A stretch of 64,000 nucleotides of DNA from Streptomyces davaonensis JCM 4913 (GTDB taxonomy: Bacteria; Actinomycetota; Actinomycetes; Streptomycetales; Streptomycetaceae), in NCBI RefSeq assembly GCF_000349325.1, contig NC_020504.1, positions 5,800,053 through 5,864,052 on the forward strand, read 5' to 3'. A model generated the notes under the pieces. The model did no database searches. It saw nothing but the letters and a program-made list of their open reading frames with translations, and was not told where the DNA came from. Numbering within the stretch: position 1 is the stretch's first letter; each line of letters begins with the position of its first letter. Position numbers and translations under genes: made by a program. Of the stretch, positions 34,755 to 43,140 are shown piece by piece.

Positions 34755-36204
34755 ACCCGCACCCCACCTCGTCCCCCCGCACCACCCCGGACTCCGCCCG
34801 CGGAGGTTCCGCCGCCCGGACCTTGCGCACCTGCTTGAAGTCCGACCCCGCGATCACCTTCAGCGTCGCCCCCAGCCCCTTCACCGCCCGCAGCTCGCTG
34901 CCCGGCAGCGCCGCGGCCAGGGACTTCGCCGAGCGGTCCCAGCGGGGGTCGTACGCCACCACCGTCCGCCGCACCGTGCGCTCCGCCGCGTTCACCGGCA
35001 CCCGGCTGGTGCGGAACCCGGTCGAAGCCAGGGCCGAGTCGACACGCTTGCCCAGACCCGCCGTAGCCGTCCCGTTCTCCACCTGCACCCGGATCTGGGA
35101 CGGCGCGACGGGCACCTTCACCGCGTCGCTGCCAGGCGCCGGCCGATGCGCGGCCAGCGGCTTGTCGTCCCGCAGGGCCTTGAACAGCCGCTGCGACTTC
35201 GTCGCGTCCCACCGCAGAGTCGAGCCCACGCCCTTCACGGCGTATCCCATCTGCCCGATCGGCACCGTGGTGAACTCCGACGAGGAGGGCGAGAAGTTCC
35301 GCATCGCCCGGCCCAGGTCCAGCAGCTCGTCCGTGCCGAAGCCCTTGTCCGCCCGCACCGACCCCAGCACCGCCCGGGTCACGTCCCGGAACTTCATCGG
35401 GTTCAGCAGGATCCCGGACGAGGTCGCCCGCTCCACCAGCGCCGCCAGGAACCGCTGCTGCCGCTGCATCCGCGAGAGGTCGGAGGCCCCGTCGACGTGC
35501 CGGGCGCGGACGTACTGGAGGGCCTCCCCGCCGTTGAGGTCATGGGTGCCCGCGGGGAGGTCGAGGCCGGTGTACGAGTCCTTCAGCGGCCCCGCCGTGC
35601 AGACCTTCACCCCGCCGAGCACATCCACCGTCTTCATGAAGCTCGTGAAGTCGACCTCCAGATAGTGGTCGATCTTCACCCGCGTCATCGACTCCACCGT
35701 CCGCACCGTCAGCTGCGGCCCGCCCTCCGCGTACGCCGCGTTCAGCTTCAGCGGATGCCCGTGATGTCGCTCACCGCTCACGTCGTCGACATGCGCCGGA
35801 GTCATCGCGTACGAGTCCCTCGGCAGGCTCACCACACTCGCCCGCTCCCGGTCCTCCGAGATGTGCACGATCATGATCGTGTCGGTGCAGTGGCAGGGCG
35901 CCCCGCCCAGCCGGTACTGCCGCCGCTGCGCCTGCGAGATCCGGTCCCGTCCGTCCGTGCCGACCAGCAGCACATTCATCCCGTGCCCGGCCCGCGGCCG
36001 GTTCTTCATGTCCTTGAACGGATCGACCCGCGCGATGTCCGCATCAAGACCGGTCAGCACCGCGTGCCCGATCCCGGCGGAGGCCAGCACCACCACCGAC
36101 AGCGTGGTCAGCACCCGCATGGCCCAGCGCGGTCTCTTCCGCCGGACGGGCGGCCGCGGGCGTTGTCGCGGAGGTCTGGCGGGGGAGCGGGGCGGCGTGG
36201 GCAT
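34753..36204 (-). CDS. LCP family glycopolymer transferase 2, with LytR_C domain
   Basis: The 483-residue membrane protein has a short Pro/Arg-rich cytoplasmic tail and a TM helix (VLTTLSVVVLASAGIGHAVL). The LCP domain shows VLLVGTDGRDR, CTDTIMIVHIS, SLPRDSYAMTP, KLNAAYAEGGPQLTVRTVE, IDHYLEVDFTSF and YVRARHVDGASDLSRMQRQQ. The C-terminal LytR_C domain starts near IRVQVENGTATAGLG. The loop has a CHC motif (GGAPCHCTDT) not seen in its neighbours. ATG at 36204 follows GGAGGTGTCCCCC. It is divergent from the GT2 gene by 127 bp. It probably attaches a secondary wall polymer to peptidoglycan; which one is unknown. Confidence 0.93.
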   Translation of the reverse strand: MPTPPRSPARPPRQRPRPPVRRKRPRWAMRVLTTLSVVVLASAGIGHAVLTGLDADIARVDPFKDMKNRPRAGHGMNVLLVGTDGRDRISQAQRRQYRLGGAPCHCTDTIMIVHISEDRERASVVSLPRDSYAMTPAHVDDVSGERHHGHPLKLNAAYAEGGPQLTVRTVESMTRVKIDHYLEVDFTSFMKTVDVLGGVKVCTAGPLKDSYTGLDLPAGTHDLNGGEALQYVRARHVDGASDLSRMQRQQRFLAALVERATSSGILLNPMKFRDVTRAVLGSVRADKGFGTDELLDLGRAMRNFSPSSSEFTTVPIGQMGYAVKGVGSTLRWDATKSQRLFKALRDDKPLAAHRPAPGSDAVKVPVAPSQIRVQVENGTATAGLGKRVDSALASTGFRTSRVPVNAAERTVRRTVVAYDPRWDRSAKSLAAALPGSELRAVKGLGATLKVIAGSDFKQVRKVRAAEPPRAESGVVRGDEVGCG

Positions 36205-36331
36205 GGGGGACACCTCCGCGAGGGCCGTACGTGGGATCTTGAGCACCGTAGGCCCATACGATCTGTGGCCCGGGGCACCGCCCCGGGCGGGGCGCACCGG
36301 TGTCCCCCGTTCGCGGTAACGTGAGCCCCCT

Positions 36332-37363
36332 ATGAACGCCAATCCCGACGTGCAGCTCCCCGCCGTGTCCGTCATCATGCCCGTCCTCAACGAGGAGCGG
36401 CATCTGCGCGGAGCAGTCCAAGCGATCCTCGCGCAGGAGTACGCCGGCGAGATGGAGGTCGTGATCGCCCTCGGTCCGTCCACGGACCGTACGGACGAGA
36501 TCGCGGCCCAGCTCGTCGCCGAGGACTCCCGCGTTCACACGGTCCCGAACCCCACCGGCCGTACGCCCGCCGCCCTCAACGCCGCGATCAAGGCGTCCCG
36601 CCACCCGATCGTGGTCCGGGTCGACGGCCACGGCATGCTCTCGCCGAACTACATCACCACCGCCGTCCGGCTCCTGGAGGAGACCGGCGCGCAGAACGTC
36701 GGCGGCATCATGCACGCCGAGGGCGAGAACGACTGGGAGCACGCGGTCGCCGCCGCGATGACGTCGAAGATCGGCGTCGGCAACGCCGTCTTCCACACCG
36801 GCGGCCGGGCGGGCGAGGCCGAGACCGTCTACCTCGGGGTCTTCCGGCGCGAGGCGCTGGAGCGGCAGGGCGGCTACAACGTCGAGTTCATCCGCGCCCA
36901 GGACTGGGAGCTGAACTTCCGGATCCGCGAGGCGGGCGGGCTGATCTGGTTCTCGCCCGAGCTGAAGGTGTCGTACCGGCCGCGGCCCTCCATGCGCGCC
37001 CTCGCCAAGCAGTACAAGGACTACGGCCGCTGGCGGCACGTCGTCGCCCGCTACCACGAGGGCTCCATCAACCTGCGCTACCTGGCCCCGCCGACCGCGG
37101 TGTGCGCGATCGTGGTGGGCCTGGTCGTGGGCGCGGTGCTGAACCCGCTGGCCCTGGTGATCCCCGGTGGCTATCTCGCGGCGATCGTCCTCGGCTCGGT
37201 CCCGGCGGGCAAGGGCCTGCCGCTGAAGGCGCGGCTCCAGATCCCGGTGGCCCTCGCCACCATGCACATGTCCTGGGGCTGGGGCTTCCTGACCAGCCCC
37301 CGCGCCCTGGCCCGCAAGGTCATCGCCTCCCGCCGCCCCGCGGTGGTCAGCACCGCAGCCTGA
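36332..37363 (+). CDS. GT2 family membrane glycosyltransferase
   Basis: The 343-residue protein starts VSVIMPVLNEERHLRGAVQA, a GT-A fold family 2 domain. VVRVDGHGMLSPNY is in place of the DxD motif (DGH), and RAQDWELNFRIREAGG carries the catalytic ED-like acid. Two C-terminal TM helices (AVCAIVVGLVVGAVLNPLAL and GGYLAAIVLGSVPAG) anchor it. It resembles succinoglycan-type glycosyltransferases, which transfer sugars from nucleotide donors to lipid-linked acceptors at the inner membrane face. It sits among LCP genes, so it is a good candidate for making the polymer they attach. Donor and acceptor are unknown. Confidence 0.92.
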   Translation: MNANPDVQLPAVSVIMPVLNEERHLRGAVQAILAQEYAGEMEVVIALGPSTDRTDEIAAQLVAEDSRVHTVPNPTGRTPAALNAAIKASRHPIVVRVDGHGMLSPNYITTAVRLLEETGAQNVGGIMHAEGENDWEHAVAAAMTSKIGVGNAVFHTGGRAGEAETVYLGVFRREALERQGGYNVEFIRAQDWELNFRIREAGGLIWFSPELKVSYRPRPSMRALAKQYKDYGRWRHVVARYHEGSINLRYLAPPTAVCAIVVGLVVGAVLNPLALVIPGGYLAAIVLGSVPAGKGLPLKARLQIPVALATMHMSWGWGFLTSPRALARKVIASRRPAVVSTAA

Positions 37364-37390
37364 CCACCGCCCTCGAACCCGGCCCGACCC

Positions 37391-38971
37391 CTAGAAGGTG
37401 AAGGCCGGGTTCACGTGCATACAGGCGTCCTCGTCGGCGCCGTTGAGGGCCTTGTCGGCGTCGGGCAGCTTGTCGTCCTGCTTCGGCGCCTTGTACGCCG
37501 TACCCTCGCGCCAGTCCGCGCCGACGACCAGCGTCACCCCCGTGACCTCCGTCGAGCGCTTCACCGAACTCAGCGGAATCCCCAGGGACTTGGCGACCCG
37601 CTGGGCGTCGCCCTCCAGCTCCGCGCTCGGGTAGCGGACCACCGTACGGTCCTCGCTCAGCACCACCGAGCCGTCCGCGGCGGCCAGCGTGAAGCCCTTG
37701 TCGACCAGCAGGCCCGCGACCGTGCCCGCCCGGCCGCCCGCCGGGCCCAGGGTGTCGGTGCTGGTGCCGTTCTGGACCTGGACGCCGATCTCCGTGTCGG
37801 GCGCCGCCGGATCGTCGGAGAGCTTCTCCTCGGCCTTCGCCTTCTTCTTGTCCTTGCCGTCAAGCGCGATGTCGTCGCGCACCAGGCGGAACAGCTTCTC
37901 GGCGTCCTCGGTGGGCTCCACCTGCACGCCCACGTACCGGTTCGGCATCGTGGTCATGGTGATGCGCTTCGGGTTCACCTTCCGCAACTCGTTGCTGAGG
38001 TCGAAGAGCTTCTTGACGTCGTCCAGGCCCGGGTCGACCGTGAGCGCGTCGGTGGCCTCCTCGGCGAGCCGGCGCAGCTTGAGCGGGCTGCTGAGGGTGG
38101 CGTTCTCGCGCATCTCACGGACCATCGAGGTCATGTACATGTGCTGGGCCTTGGCCCGGGCCAGGTCGCTGCCGTCCTCGAAGCCGTAGCGGGTGCGCAG
38201 CCACTGGAGGGCCTGCTCGCCCTTCACCGGGTGCGTGCCCTCCTCCAGCTTCAGACCGGAGCCGTGGCCCTGGCTGTCGCGCGACTCGATGTTGGCGTCC
38301 ACGCACACCGGGACGCCGCCGATGGCGTCCGCCATCGACACCACGCCCGCGAAGTCGACCATGATGAAGTGGTCGATGTGGATGCCGGTGAGCTCCTGCC
38401 AGGTGGCCACCGTGCAGCCCGGACCGCCGTTGCGCAGGCTCTGGTTGGTCGCCACCCGCCCGTTGCTCGCCGGGTACGCCTCGTCGTCGTCCGGGTCGGT
38501 GCACTTGGGGATCTGCACGAGGGTGTCGCGCGGCATGCTGACGACCGACATGTTGGAGCGGTCGGCCGACAGGTGCAGCAGCATCTGCACGTCCGCCCGC
38601 GGCGGCGTACCGAACGTCTCCTTGGCCCCGCCGAGCTTCTGGTTCTCCTCGGTGTCCCGCGCGTCGGAGCCGATGAGCAGGATGTTCAGCGGCGTCTGCC
38701 CGGCGGCGTTCGGCGTCGGCTTGGCGACCTTGCTGTCCCCCAGGTTCAGGTCGTCGTGCTTGATGTTGCCGTTCAGATGCCGGTAGTAGAGGTACCCGGC
38801 ACCGGCCGTCCCCACTATGAGTACCGCGAGCACGGTCGCGGACCACTTCATGAACCGCCGCCCGCGCCCCGGCCGCTCTCTGCGGCGCCCGCCCCGGCCC
38901 TCCCCGCCGTCGACCGTCCCCGCGCCGCCCCCCTCGGCGACCGGAGCGGCCTCCTGCACGCTGCTCTGCAT
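37391..38971 (-). CDS. LCP family glycopolymer transferase 3, with LytR_C domain
   Basis: The 526-residue protein has a basic cytoplasmic tail, a TM helix (WSATVLAVLIVGTAGAGYLYY), an LCP domain (LLIGSDARDTEEN, ADVQMLLHLSADR, SMPRDTLVQIPKC, NQSLRNGGPGCTVATWQELTG, IDHFIMVDFAG and WLRTRYGFEDGSDLARAKAQ) and a C-terminal LytR_C domain (GVQVQNGTSTDTLG). The start at 38971 (MQSSVQEA) is chosen because a GGGAGG lies upstream; an in-frame ATG at 39025 has none. The Asn of the usual KINAAYA block is kept as NQSLRNGG, a variant shared by LCP4-5. It is separated from LCP4 by a hairpin and a MITE-like element. Confidence 0.92.
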   Translation of the reverse strand: MQSSVQEAAPVAEGGGAGTVDGGEGRGGRRRERPGRGRRFMKWSATVLAVLIVGTAGAGYLYYRHLNGNIKHDDLNLGDSKVAKPTPNAAGQTPLNILLIGSDARDTEENQKLGGAKETFGTPPRADVQMLLHLSADRSNMSVVSMPRDTLVQIPKCTDPDDDEAYPASNGRVATNQSLRNGGPGCTVATWQELTGIHIDHFIMVDFAGVVSMADAIGGVPVCVDANIESRDSQGHGSGLKLEEGTHPVKGEQALQWLRTRYGFEDGSDLARAKAQHMYMTSMVREMRENATLSSPLKLRRLAEEATDALTVDPGLDDVKKLFDLSNELRKVNPKRITMTTMPNRYVGVQVEPTEDAEKLFRLVRDDIALDGKDKKKAKAEEKLSDDPAAPDTEIGVQVQNGTSTDTLGPAGGRAGTVAGLLVDKGFTLAAADGSVVLSEDRTVVRYPSAELEGDAQRVAKSLGIPLSSVKRSTEVTGVTLVVGADWREGTAYKAPKQDDKLPDADKALNGADEDACMHVNPAFTF

Positions 38972-39028
38972 CACTTGCCGTCCCTCCCCACCCTTGCCGG
39001 TCGAACCGCCCCACCCGCGCCCCATGGA

Positions 39029-39070
39029 ACGGGCCTGTCGTACGTCATGTCAGACGTTCAACAGGCCCGT
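39029..39070 (-). terminator. Nested inverted repeat upstream of LCP3
   Basis: ACGGGCCTGT (39029-39038) pairs perfectly with 39061-39070; an inner ACGTC/GACGT pair (39042-39046, 39051-39055) extends it. It lies between LCP4 and LCP3 and could end LCP4 transcription or control LCP3. Confidence 0.5.
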
Positions 39071-39089
39071 CAGGTCGCCTCAGTTGCTC

Positions 39090-39253
39090 AGAGCCTGTGT
39101 CACATCCCCGGCCGGGCGCCCGCCGCCTGGCACGCACGCTCGCCGCGTTGCCGAACCACCCACGTGGCTCCGCCACGAGGGCGCTCCGGCGCCTTGCGAT
39201 CGCACGCACCAGACGCCGTGCGCTGATCCGGCCGGGGATGTGACACAGGCTCT
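39090..39253. mobile_element. MITE-like element with 26-bp perfect terminal inverted repeats
   Basis: The ends AGAGCCTGTGTCACATCCCC plus GGCCGG (39090-39115) and the exact reverse complement (39228-39253) flank a 112-bp centre that is itself GC-rich and partly palindromic (GGCTCCGCCACGAGGGCGC). It has no ORF. It looks like a dispersed Streptomyces repeat family. Its right edge supplies the last bases of the LCP4 stop codon. I see no clear target duplication. Confidence 0.7.
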
Positions 39254-40971
39254 CAACCGGCGCACTGAACCTTGTCAGCCGTCGACTTCTCCACGTTCGG
39301 CGTCTTTGCCGAGGAGGAGTCGAGCTTCACGCCCGCGCCCTTGAAGTCCTTGCCCAGGATCAGCGTCATCGTCGGCAGACCCTGGGAGTTGAGCTCGCTC
39401 TCGCCGGGCTTCATCGCGGAACCGGACAGACCCATGATCTCCGCCAGCCGACGTGCCTGATCTGCCTGGTCGGGAGCGTACTCCAGGGTCGTCCTGGCCT
39501 GTTCGGCCTCCGCGTTGCCCGCGTTCTCGGACTTGGTCACGCCCTCCTGCGTCTGGAGATACGTGAGCTGGTCCTGAGCACTGCCGGACTCCGCGCCGCC
39601 GTTGAGGATGCGCACGCGCACCTCGGAGGCGTCCGCCTTGGTGCCCTTGAGGCGGGCGGCGACTGCGGCCTTCTCCTTCTTCTTCTGCTCCTTGACCTCC
39701 GTGAACGACACATCGTTCTTGATCATGTCGAAGACCTGGGGCGCGGTCGCCTCGTTGACGACGACCGTCGCCTTGATGACCTCGGCCGGGTTGTCCTTGA
39801 CCGGGACCGTGGTGAAGGTGATGTTCTTCGGCGGCACCTTCTTCAGCTCCAGGGCGACGTCCTTGAGCGTGGTGGCCTTCCCTATGGCCTTGTCCACGGT
39901 CAGCGCCTCGGTGGCGGCCTCGGCCAGCTTGATCAGCTTCCGGGGGTTGGTCAGGGTGTCGCTGGAGGACATCTTGCGGATCAGCGAGCCCAGGAACTGC
40001 TGCTGCACCTTGATGCGGTCCAGGTCGCTGCTGTTGGCGAACGCCTTGCGGGTACGGACGAAGGCGAGCGCCTGCTCGCCCTCGATCTCCGACTCGCCCT
40101 TGGGCAGGTCGAGTTTGGACTTCTCGTCCTTGATGGGGCGGTTCAGGCACACCGTGACGCCGTCCACGGCGGTCGTCAGGGTCTTCACGGCGTTGAAGTC
40201 GACCATCATGAAGTGGTCGGGCTGGATGCCGCTGAACGCCTTGACCGTCTCCATGGTGCAGCCGGGATCGCGCTCGCTCTCACCGAGGCTGCGGTTGAAC
40301 CGCACGTCCTGAAGTCCGGGGATGGCCTTCTCGGTGCCGTCCTCCAGCTTCGTTCGGCACTCCGGGATGTCGACGACCATGTCGCGCGGAATGCTCATCG
40401 CGGTGGCGTTGGACCGGTCCTTGGCGACGTGCAGCAGGATCGTGGTGTCCGCGTGCCCGACGCTGTTCTTGTCACCGTAGCCCTCGTTCCCCTCACCGGT
40501 GCGCCTGTCGGTGCCGATGATCAGGATGTTGAAGGCCTCGTCCTTCTTGAAGCTGCTCGCGCCCGCGTCACCGACGTCGATCGTGTCGACGTTGCCTTCC
40601 AGGTGCTTGAGGTAGAGGTAGCCGCCGGTGGCGGCGACGACCAGCACCAGCGCCATGGAACCGCCCGTCCACAGCAGCACCTTCTTGGCCTTCGACTTCG
40701 GCTTCCCCGGCCGGTGCCCGCGCCGCCCCGGCGCCGGCTCCTCGGGCACGCCCCGGCGCCGGCGCGGCGGCGGGACGTCGCGGCCGGGGGCGGTGGGCGG
40801 AGCCGTGGTGGCGTCAGGGCGTCTGCGCGGGCCGGGCACGGGTGACTGCCGCGGTCTCGGTGATTGCGGTGCGGAAGGGCTCAGTCGCAATTCGTATTCG
40901 CCGGTGTTCGGATTGAGCACCCATTGGTCTGCGGGGTCGATGTTCTCCGACCGCCCACGGCCTGCGTCCAC
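39253..40971 (-). CDS. LCP family glycopolymer transferase 4, with LytR_C domain
   Basis: The 572-residue protein has a long N-terminal cytoplasmic region beginning SENIDPADQWVLNPNTGEYE, a Pro/Arg-rich linker, a TM helix (VLLWTGGSMALVLVVAATGG), an LCP domain (FNILIIGTDRRTGEG, HADTTILLHVAKDRSNATAM, SIPRDMVVDIPEC, PDHFMMVDFNAVKTL and FVRTRKAFANSSDLDRIKVQQ) and a LytR_C domain (VRVRILNGGAESGSAQDQL). It is close to LCP5 over the full length, so the two are tandem duplicates. GTG at 40971 is matched by the same position in LCP5; GGAGGATTCGGACAAC precedes it in both genes. Its stop codon lies at the border of the MITE-like element. Confidence 0.93.
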   Translation of the reverse strand: MDAGRGRSENIDPADQWVLNPNTGEYELRLSPSAPQSPRPRQSPVPGPRRRPDATTAPPTAPGRDVPPPRRRRGVPEEPAPGRRGHRPGKPKSKAKKVLLWTGGSMALVLVVAATGGYLYLKHLEGNVDTIDVGDAGASSFKKDEAFNILIIGTDRRTGEGNEGYGDKNSVGHADTTILLHVAKDRSNATAMSIPRDMVVDIPECRTKLEDGTEKAIPGLQDVRFNRSLGESERDPGCTMETVKAFSGIQPDHFMMVDFNAVKTLTTAVDGVTVCLNRPIKDEKSKLDLPKGESEIEGEQALAFVRTRKAFANSSDLDRIKVQQQFLGSLIRKMSSSDTLTNPRKLIKLAEAATEALTVDKAIGKATTLKDVALELKKVPPKNITFTTVPVKDNPAEVIKATVVVNEATAPQVFDMIKNDVSFTEVKEQKKKEKAAVAARLKGTKADASEVRVRILNGGAESGSAQDQLTYLQTQEGVTKSENAGNAEAEQARTTLEYAPDQADQARRLAEIMGLSGSAMKPGESELNSQGLPTMTLILGKDFKGAGVKLDSSSAKTPNVEKSTADKVQCAG

Positions 40972-41043
40972 GGTTGTCCGAATCCTCCGTCGGGAAGGCG
41001 CCGCGCGGGAAAACGCCGCACGGCCCGATGCACCGGATCGCTC

Positions 41044-41090
41044 ACACTATCCGCACACTTCGGCGTCGAGCGACGGCGGTGAGAAATTCC
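41044..41090 (-). promoter_or_regulatory. Conserved upstream block of LCP4 (candidate promoter)
   Basis: On the minus strand GGAAT (41090-41086) is followed 36 nt later by TAGTGT (41049-41044), a TANNNT -10 box about 75 nt before the start. The same spacing and most of the bases between recur upstream of LCP5. Confidence 0.45.
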
Positions 41091-41190
41091 ACGTGCGTAC
41101 AACCGATTCCGGTGTCCCTACAAGCGGTCAATTCGTTCCATTTCCCTGAACGAACCGGTCGCGTTCCCTGAACTGACCGGTCGGGTCAGG

Positions 41191-42912
41191 TCACTTGGCG
41201 CACTCGACCTGATCCGCGGTGGACTTGTCCACGCCCTCGGGAGCCTTCCCCGACGACGACCCGGTGAGCGGGACCCCGGCGCCCTTGAAGTCCTCGCCCA
41301 GGGTGAGCGTCATCGTGGGCAGGCCCTGGGAGTTGAGTTCGCTCTCACCGGGCTTCATCGCGGACCCGGAAAGACCCAGGATGTCCGCCAACCGCCGTGC
41401 CTGGTCGGCCTGTTCGGGCGCGTACTCAAGCGTCGTCCTGGCGAGGGCCTCCGGCGCGTTGCCCGCGTTCTCGGACTTGGTGACGCCCTCCTCGGTCTGG
41501 AGCCAGGTCAGCGTCTCCTGGGCGCTGCCGGACTCCGCGCCGCCGTTGAGGATGCGCACGCGTACCTCGGAGGCGTCCGCCTTGGTGCCCTTGAGGCGGG
41601 CGGCGATGGCGGCCTTCTCCTTCTTCTTCTGCGCCTTGACCGCCGTGAACGACACATCGTTCTTGATCATGTCGAACACTTCGGGGGCGGTCGTCTCGTT
41701 GACGACGACGGTCGCCTTCACCGTCTCGGCCGGGTTGTCGATCACCGGAACGGTGGTGAACGTCAGGTTCTTGGTGTTGAGCTTGCCCAGCTCGAGACCG
41801 AGGTCCTTCAGCTTGCCGATGCTGTCGAGCTGGGAGTCGACGGTGAGCGCCTCGGTGCCCGCCTCCGCCAGCTTCACCATCTTGGTCGGGCTGGTGAGCG
41901 TGTCGTTGGACTTCAGCTTGCGCATCAGCGAGCCGAGGAACTGCTGTTGGATCCCGATCCGGCTCAGGTCGCCGCCGAAGCCCACGGAGTGCCGGGTGCG
42001 CACGAAGGCCAGCGCCTGCTCGCCCTCGATGGTGTGGGTGCCCTTGGACAGCTTCAGATGCGAGTCGGGGTCGTCGATGTCCTTCGCCAGACACACCTCG
42101 ACCCCGCCGACCGCACTGGTCAGCGTCTTGACCGCGTTGAAGTCGGCGACCAGGAAGTTGTCCGGCTTGATCCCGGTCAGCTCGGTCACGGTCCGCATGG
42201 TGCAGCTGGGCGTACGGCCGCTCTGGCCGAGGCTGGTGTTGAAGCGGACGCCGGTGGACCCGGCGATGACCTCCTTGGACCCGTCCTCCTGCGTCGTAGG
42301 GCAGTCCGGGATGTCGACGATCAGGTCCCGGGGGATGCTGAGCGCGGTGGCGTTCGACCGGTCCTTGGAGACGTGCAGCAGGATCGTGGTGTCGGCGTGG
42401 CCGGCGCTGTTCTTGTCGCCGTAGCCCTCGTTGCCGGAGCCGGTGCGCTTGTCGGTGCCGATCAGCAGGATGTTGATGGCCTGGTCCTTCTTGAAGCCAC
42501 CGGTGCTCGCGCCGTCGTCCGGGACGGAGTCGATGTTGTCGTTGAGGTGCTCCAGGTAGAGGTACCCGGCCCCGGCGGTGGCGAGGAGCAGAAACGCCAT
42601 GCTGCCGCCGGTCCACATCAGGAACTTCTTGACCTTGGACTTCTTCTCCGGCCGCCGCCCGCGCCGGGTCGGCAGGGGCTCCTCGGGCACCCCGCGCCGC
42701 CGCCGCGGCGGCGGGACATCGCGCCCGGGCCGCGGATCGCGTACGGGCGTCGCGGTGCGGGAGGCGGTTCTGCGGGGGCCGCGGGGGCCCGGCACTGCCG
42801 ACTGCGCTGCGGAAGGACTCAGTCGCAGTTCGTATTCACCGGTGTTCGGGTTCAGTACCCACTGGTCTGCGGGATCGATGTTCTCCGCCCGCCCACGGCC
42901 TTGCGCGTCCAC
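41191..42912 (-). CDS. LCP family glycopolymer transferase 5, with LytR_C domain
   Basis: The 573-residue paralogue of LCP4 has the same order: RAENIDPADQWVLNPNTGEY at the N-terminus, Arg/Pro linker with GRDVPPPRRRRGVPEE, TM helix (FLMWTGGSMAFLLLATAGAG), LCP domain (INILLIGTDKRTGSG, SIPRDLIVDIPDC, PDNFLVADFNAVKTL and FVRTRHSVGFGGDLSRIGIQQ) and LytR_C domain (VRVRILNGGAESGSAQETL). The GTG at 42912 gives the same N-terminus as LCP4; a longer in-frame version begins at 42978 but extends through the shared ribosome-site region. IDHF of other LCPs is PDNF here. Duplication included the promoter region. Confidence 0.93.
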   Translation of the reverse strand: MDAQGRGRAENIDPADQWVLNPNTGEYELRLSPSAAQSAVPGPRGPRRTASRTATPVRDPRPGRDVPPPRRRRGVPEEPLPTRRGRRPEKKSKVKKFLMWTGGSMAFLLLATAGAGYLYLEHLNDNIDSVPDDGASTGGFKKDQAINILLIGTDKRTGSGNEGYGDKNSAGHADTTILLHVSKDRSNATALSIPRDLIVDIPDCPTTQEDGSKEVIAGSTGVRFNTSLGQSGRTPSCTMRTVTELTGIKPDNFLVADFNAVKTLTSAVGGVEVCLAKDIDDPDSHLKLSKGTHTIEGEQALAFVRTRHSVGFGGDLSRIGIQQQFLGSLMRKLKSNDTLTSPTKMVKLAEAGTEALTVDSQLDSIGKLKDLGLELGKLNTKNLTFTTVPVIDNPAETVKATVVVNETTAPEVFDMIKNDVSFTAVKAQKKKEKAAIAARLKGTKADASEVRVRILNGGAESGSAQETLTWLQTEEGVTKSENAGNAPEALARTTLEYAPEQADQARRLADILGLSGSAMKPGESELNSQGLPTMTLTLGEDFKGAGVPLTGSSSGKAPEGVDKSTADQVECAK

Positions 42913-43017
42913 GATTGTCCGAATCCTCCGTCGGGGCCACGCGGCGCCTTCCCCCTTCAGGCGCTCGGTCTCGGTCAAACAGTGCGCGACCAGGAGGCCG
43001 GGTGCACCGGGTCGCTC

Positions 43018-43064
43018 ACACTAGCCGCCCGATTCGGCGACGGGCGACGGCCGTGACACATTCC
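43018..43064 (-). promoter_or_regulatory. Conserved upstream block of LCP5 (candidate promoter)
   Basis: GGAAT (43064-43060) and TAGTGT (43023-43018) occur with the same 36-nt spacing as upstream of LCP4, inside a 70-bp stretch of clear similarity. Confidence 0.45.
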
Positions 43065-43140
43065 ACGCTCCTACAACCGGGCATTACGGAGCATTTCCCT
43101 GAATGGAGGTTCGTCGCCCCGGTGAGCCTTGGTGAGCGCT

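Noticed and set aside
39090..39253. Complete insertion sequence
   Set aside because: Only 164 bp with no transposase; ends without internal coding fit a MITE-like repeat instead.
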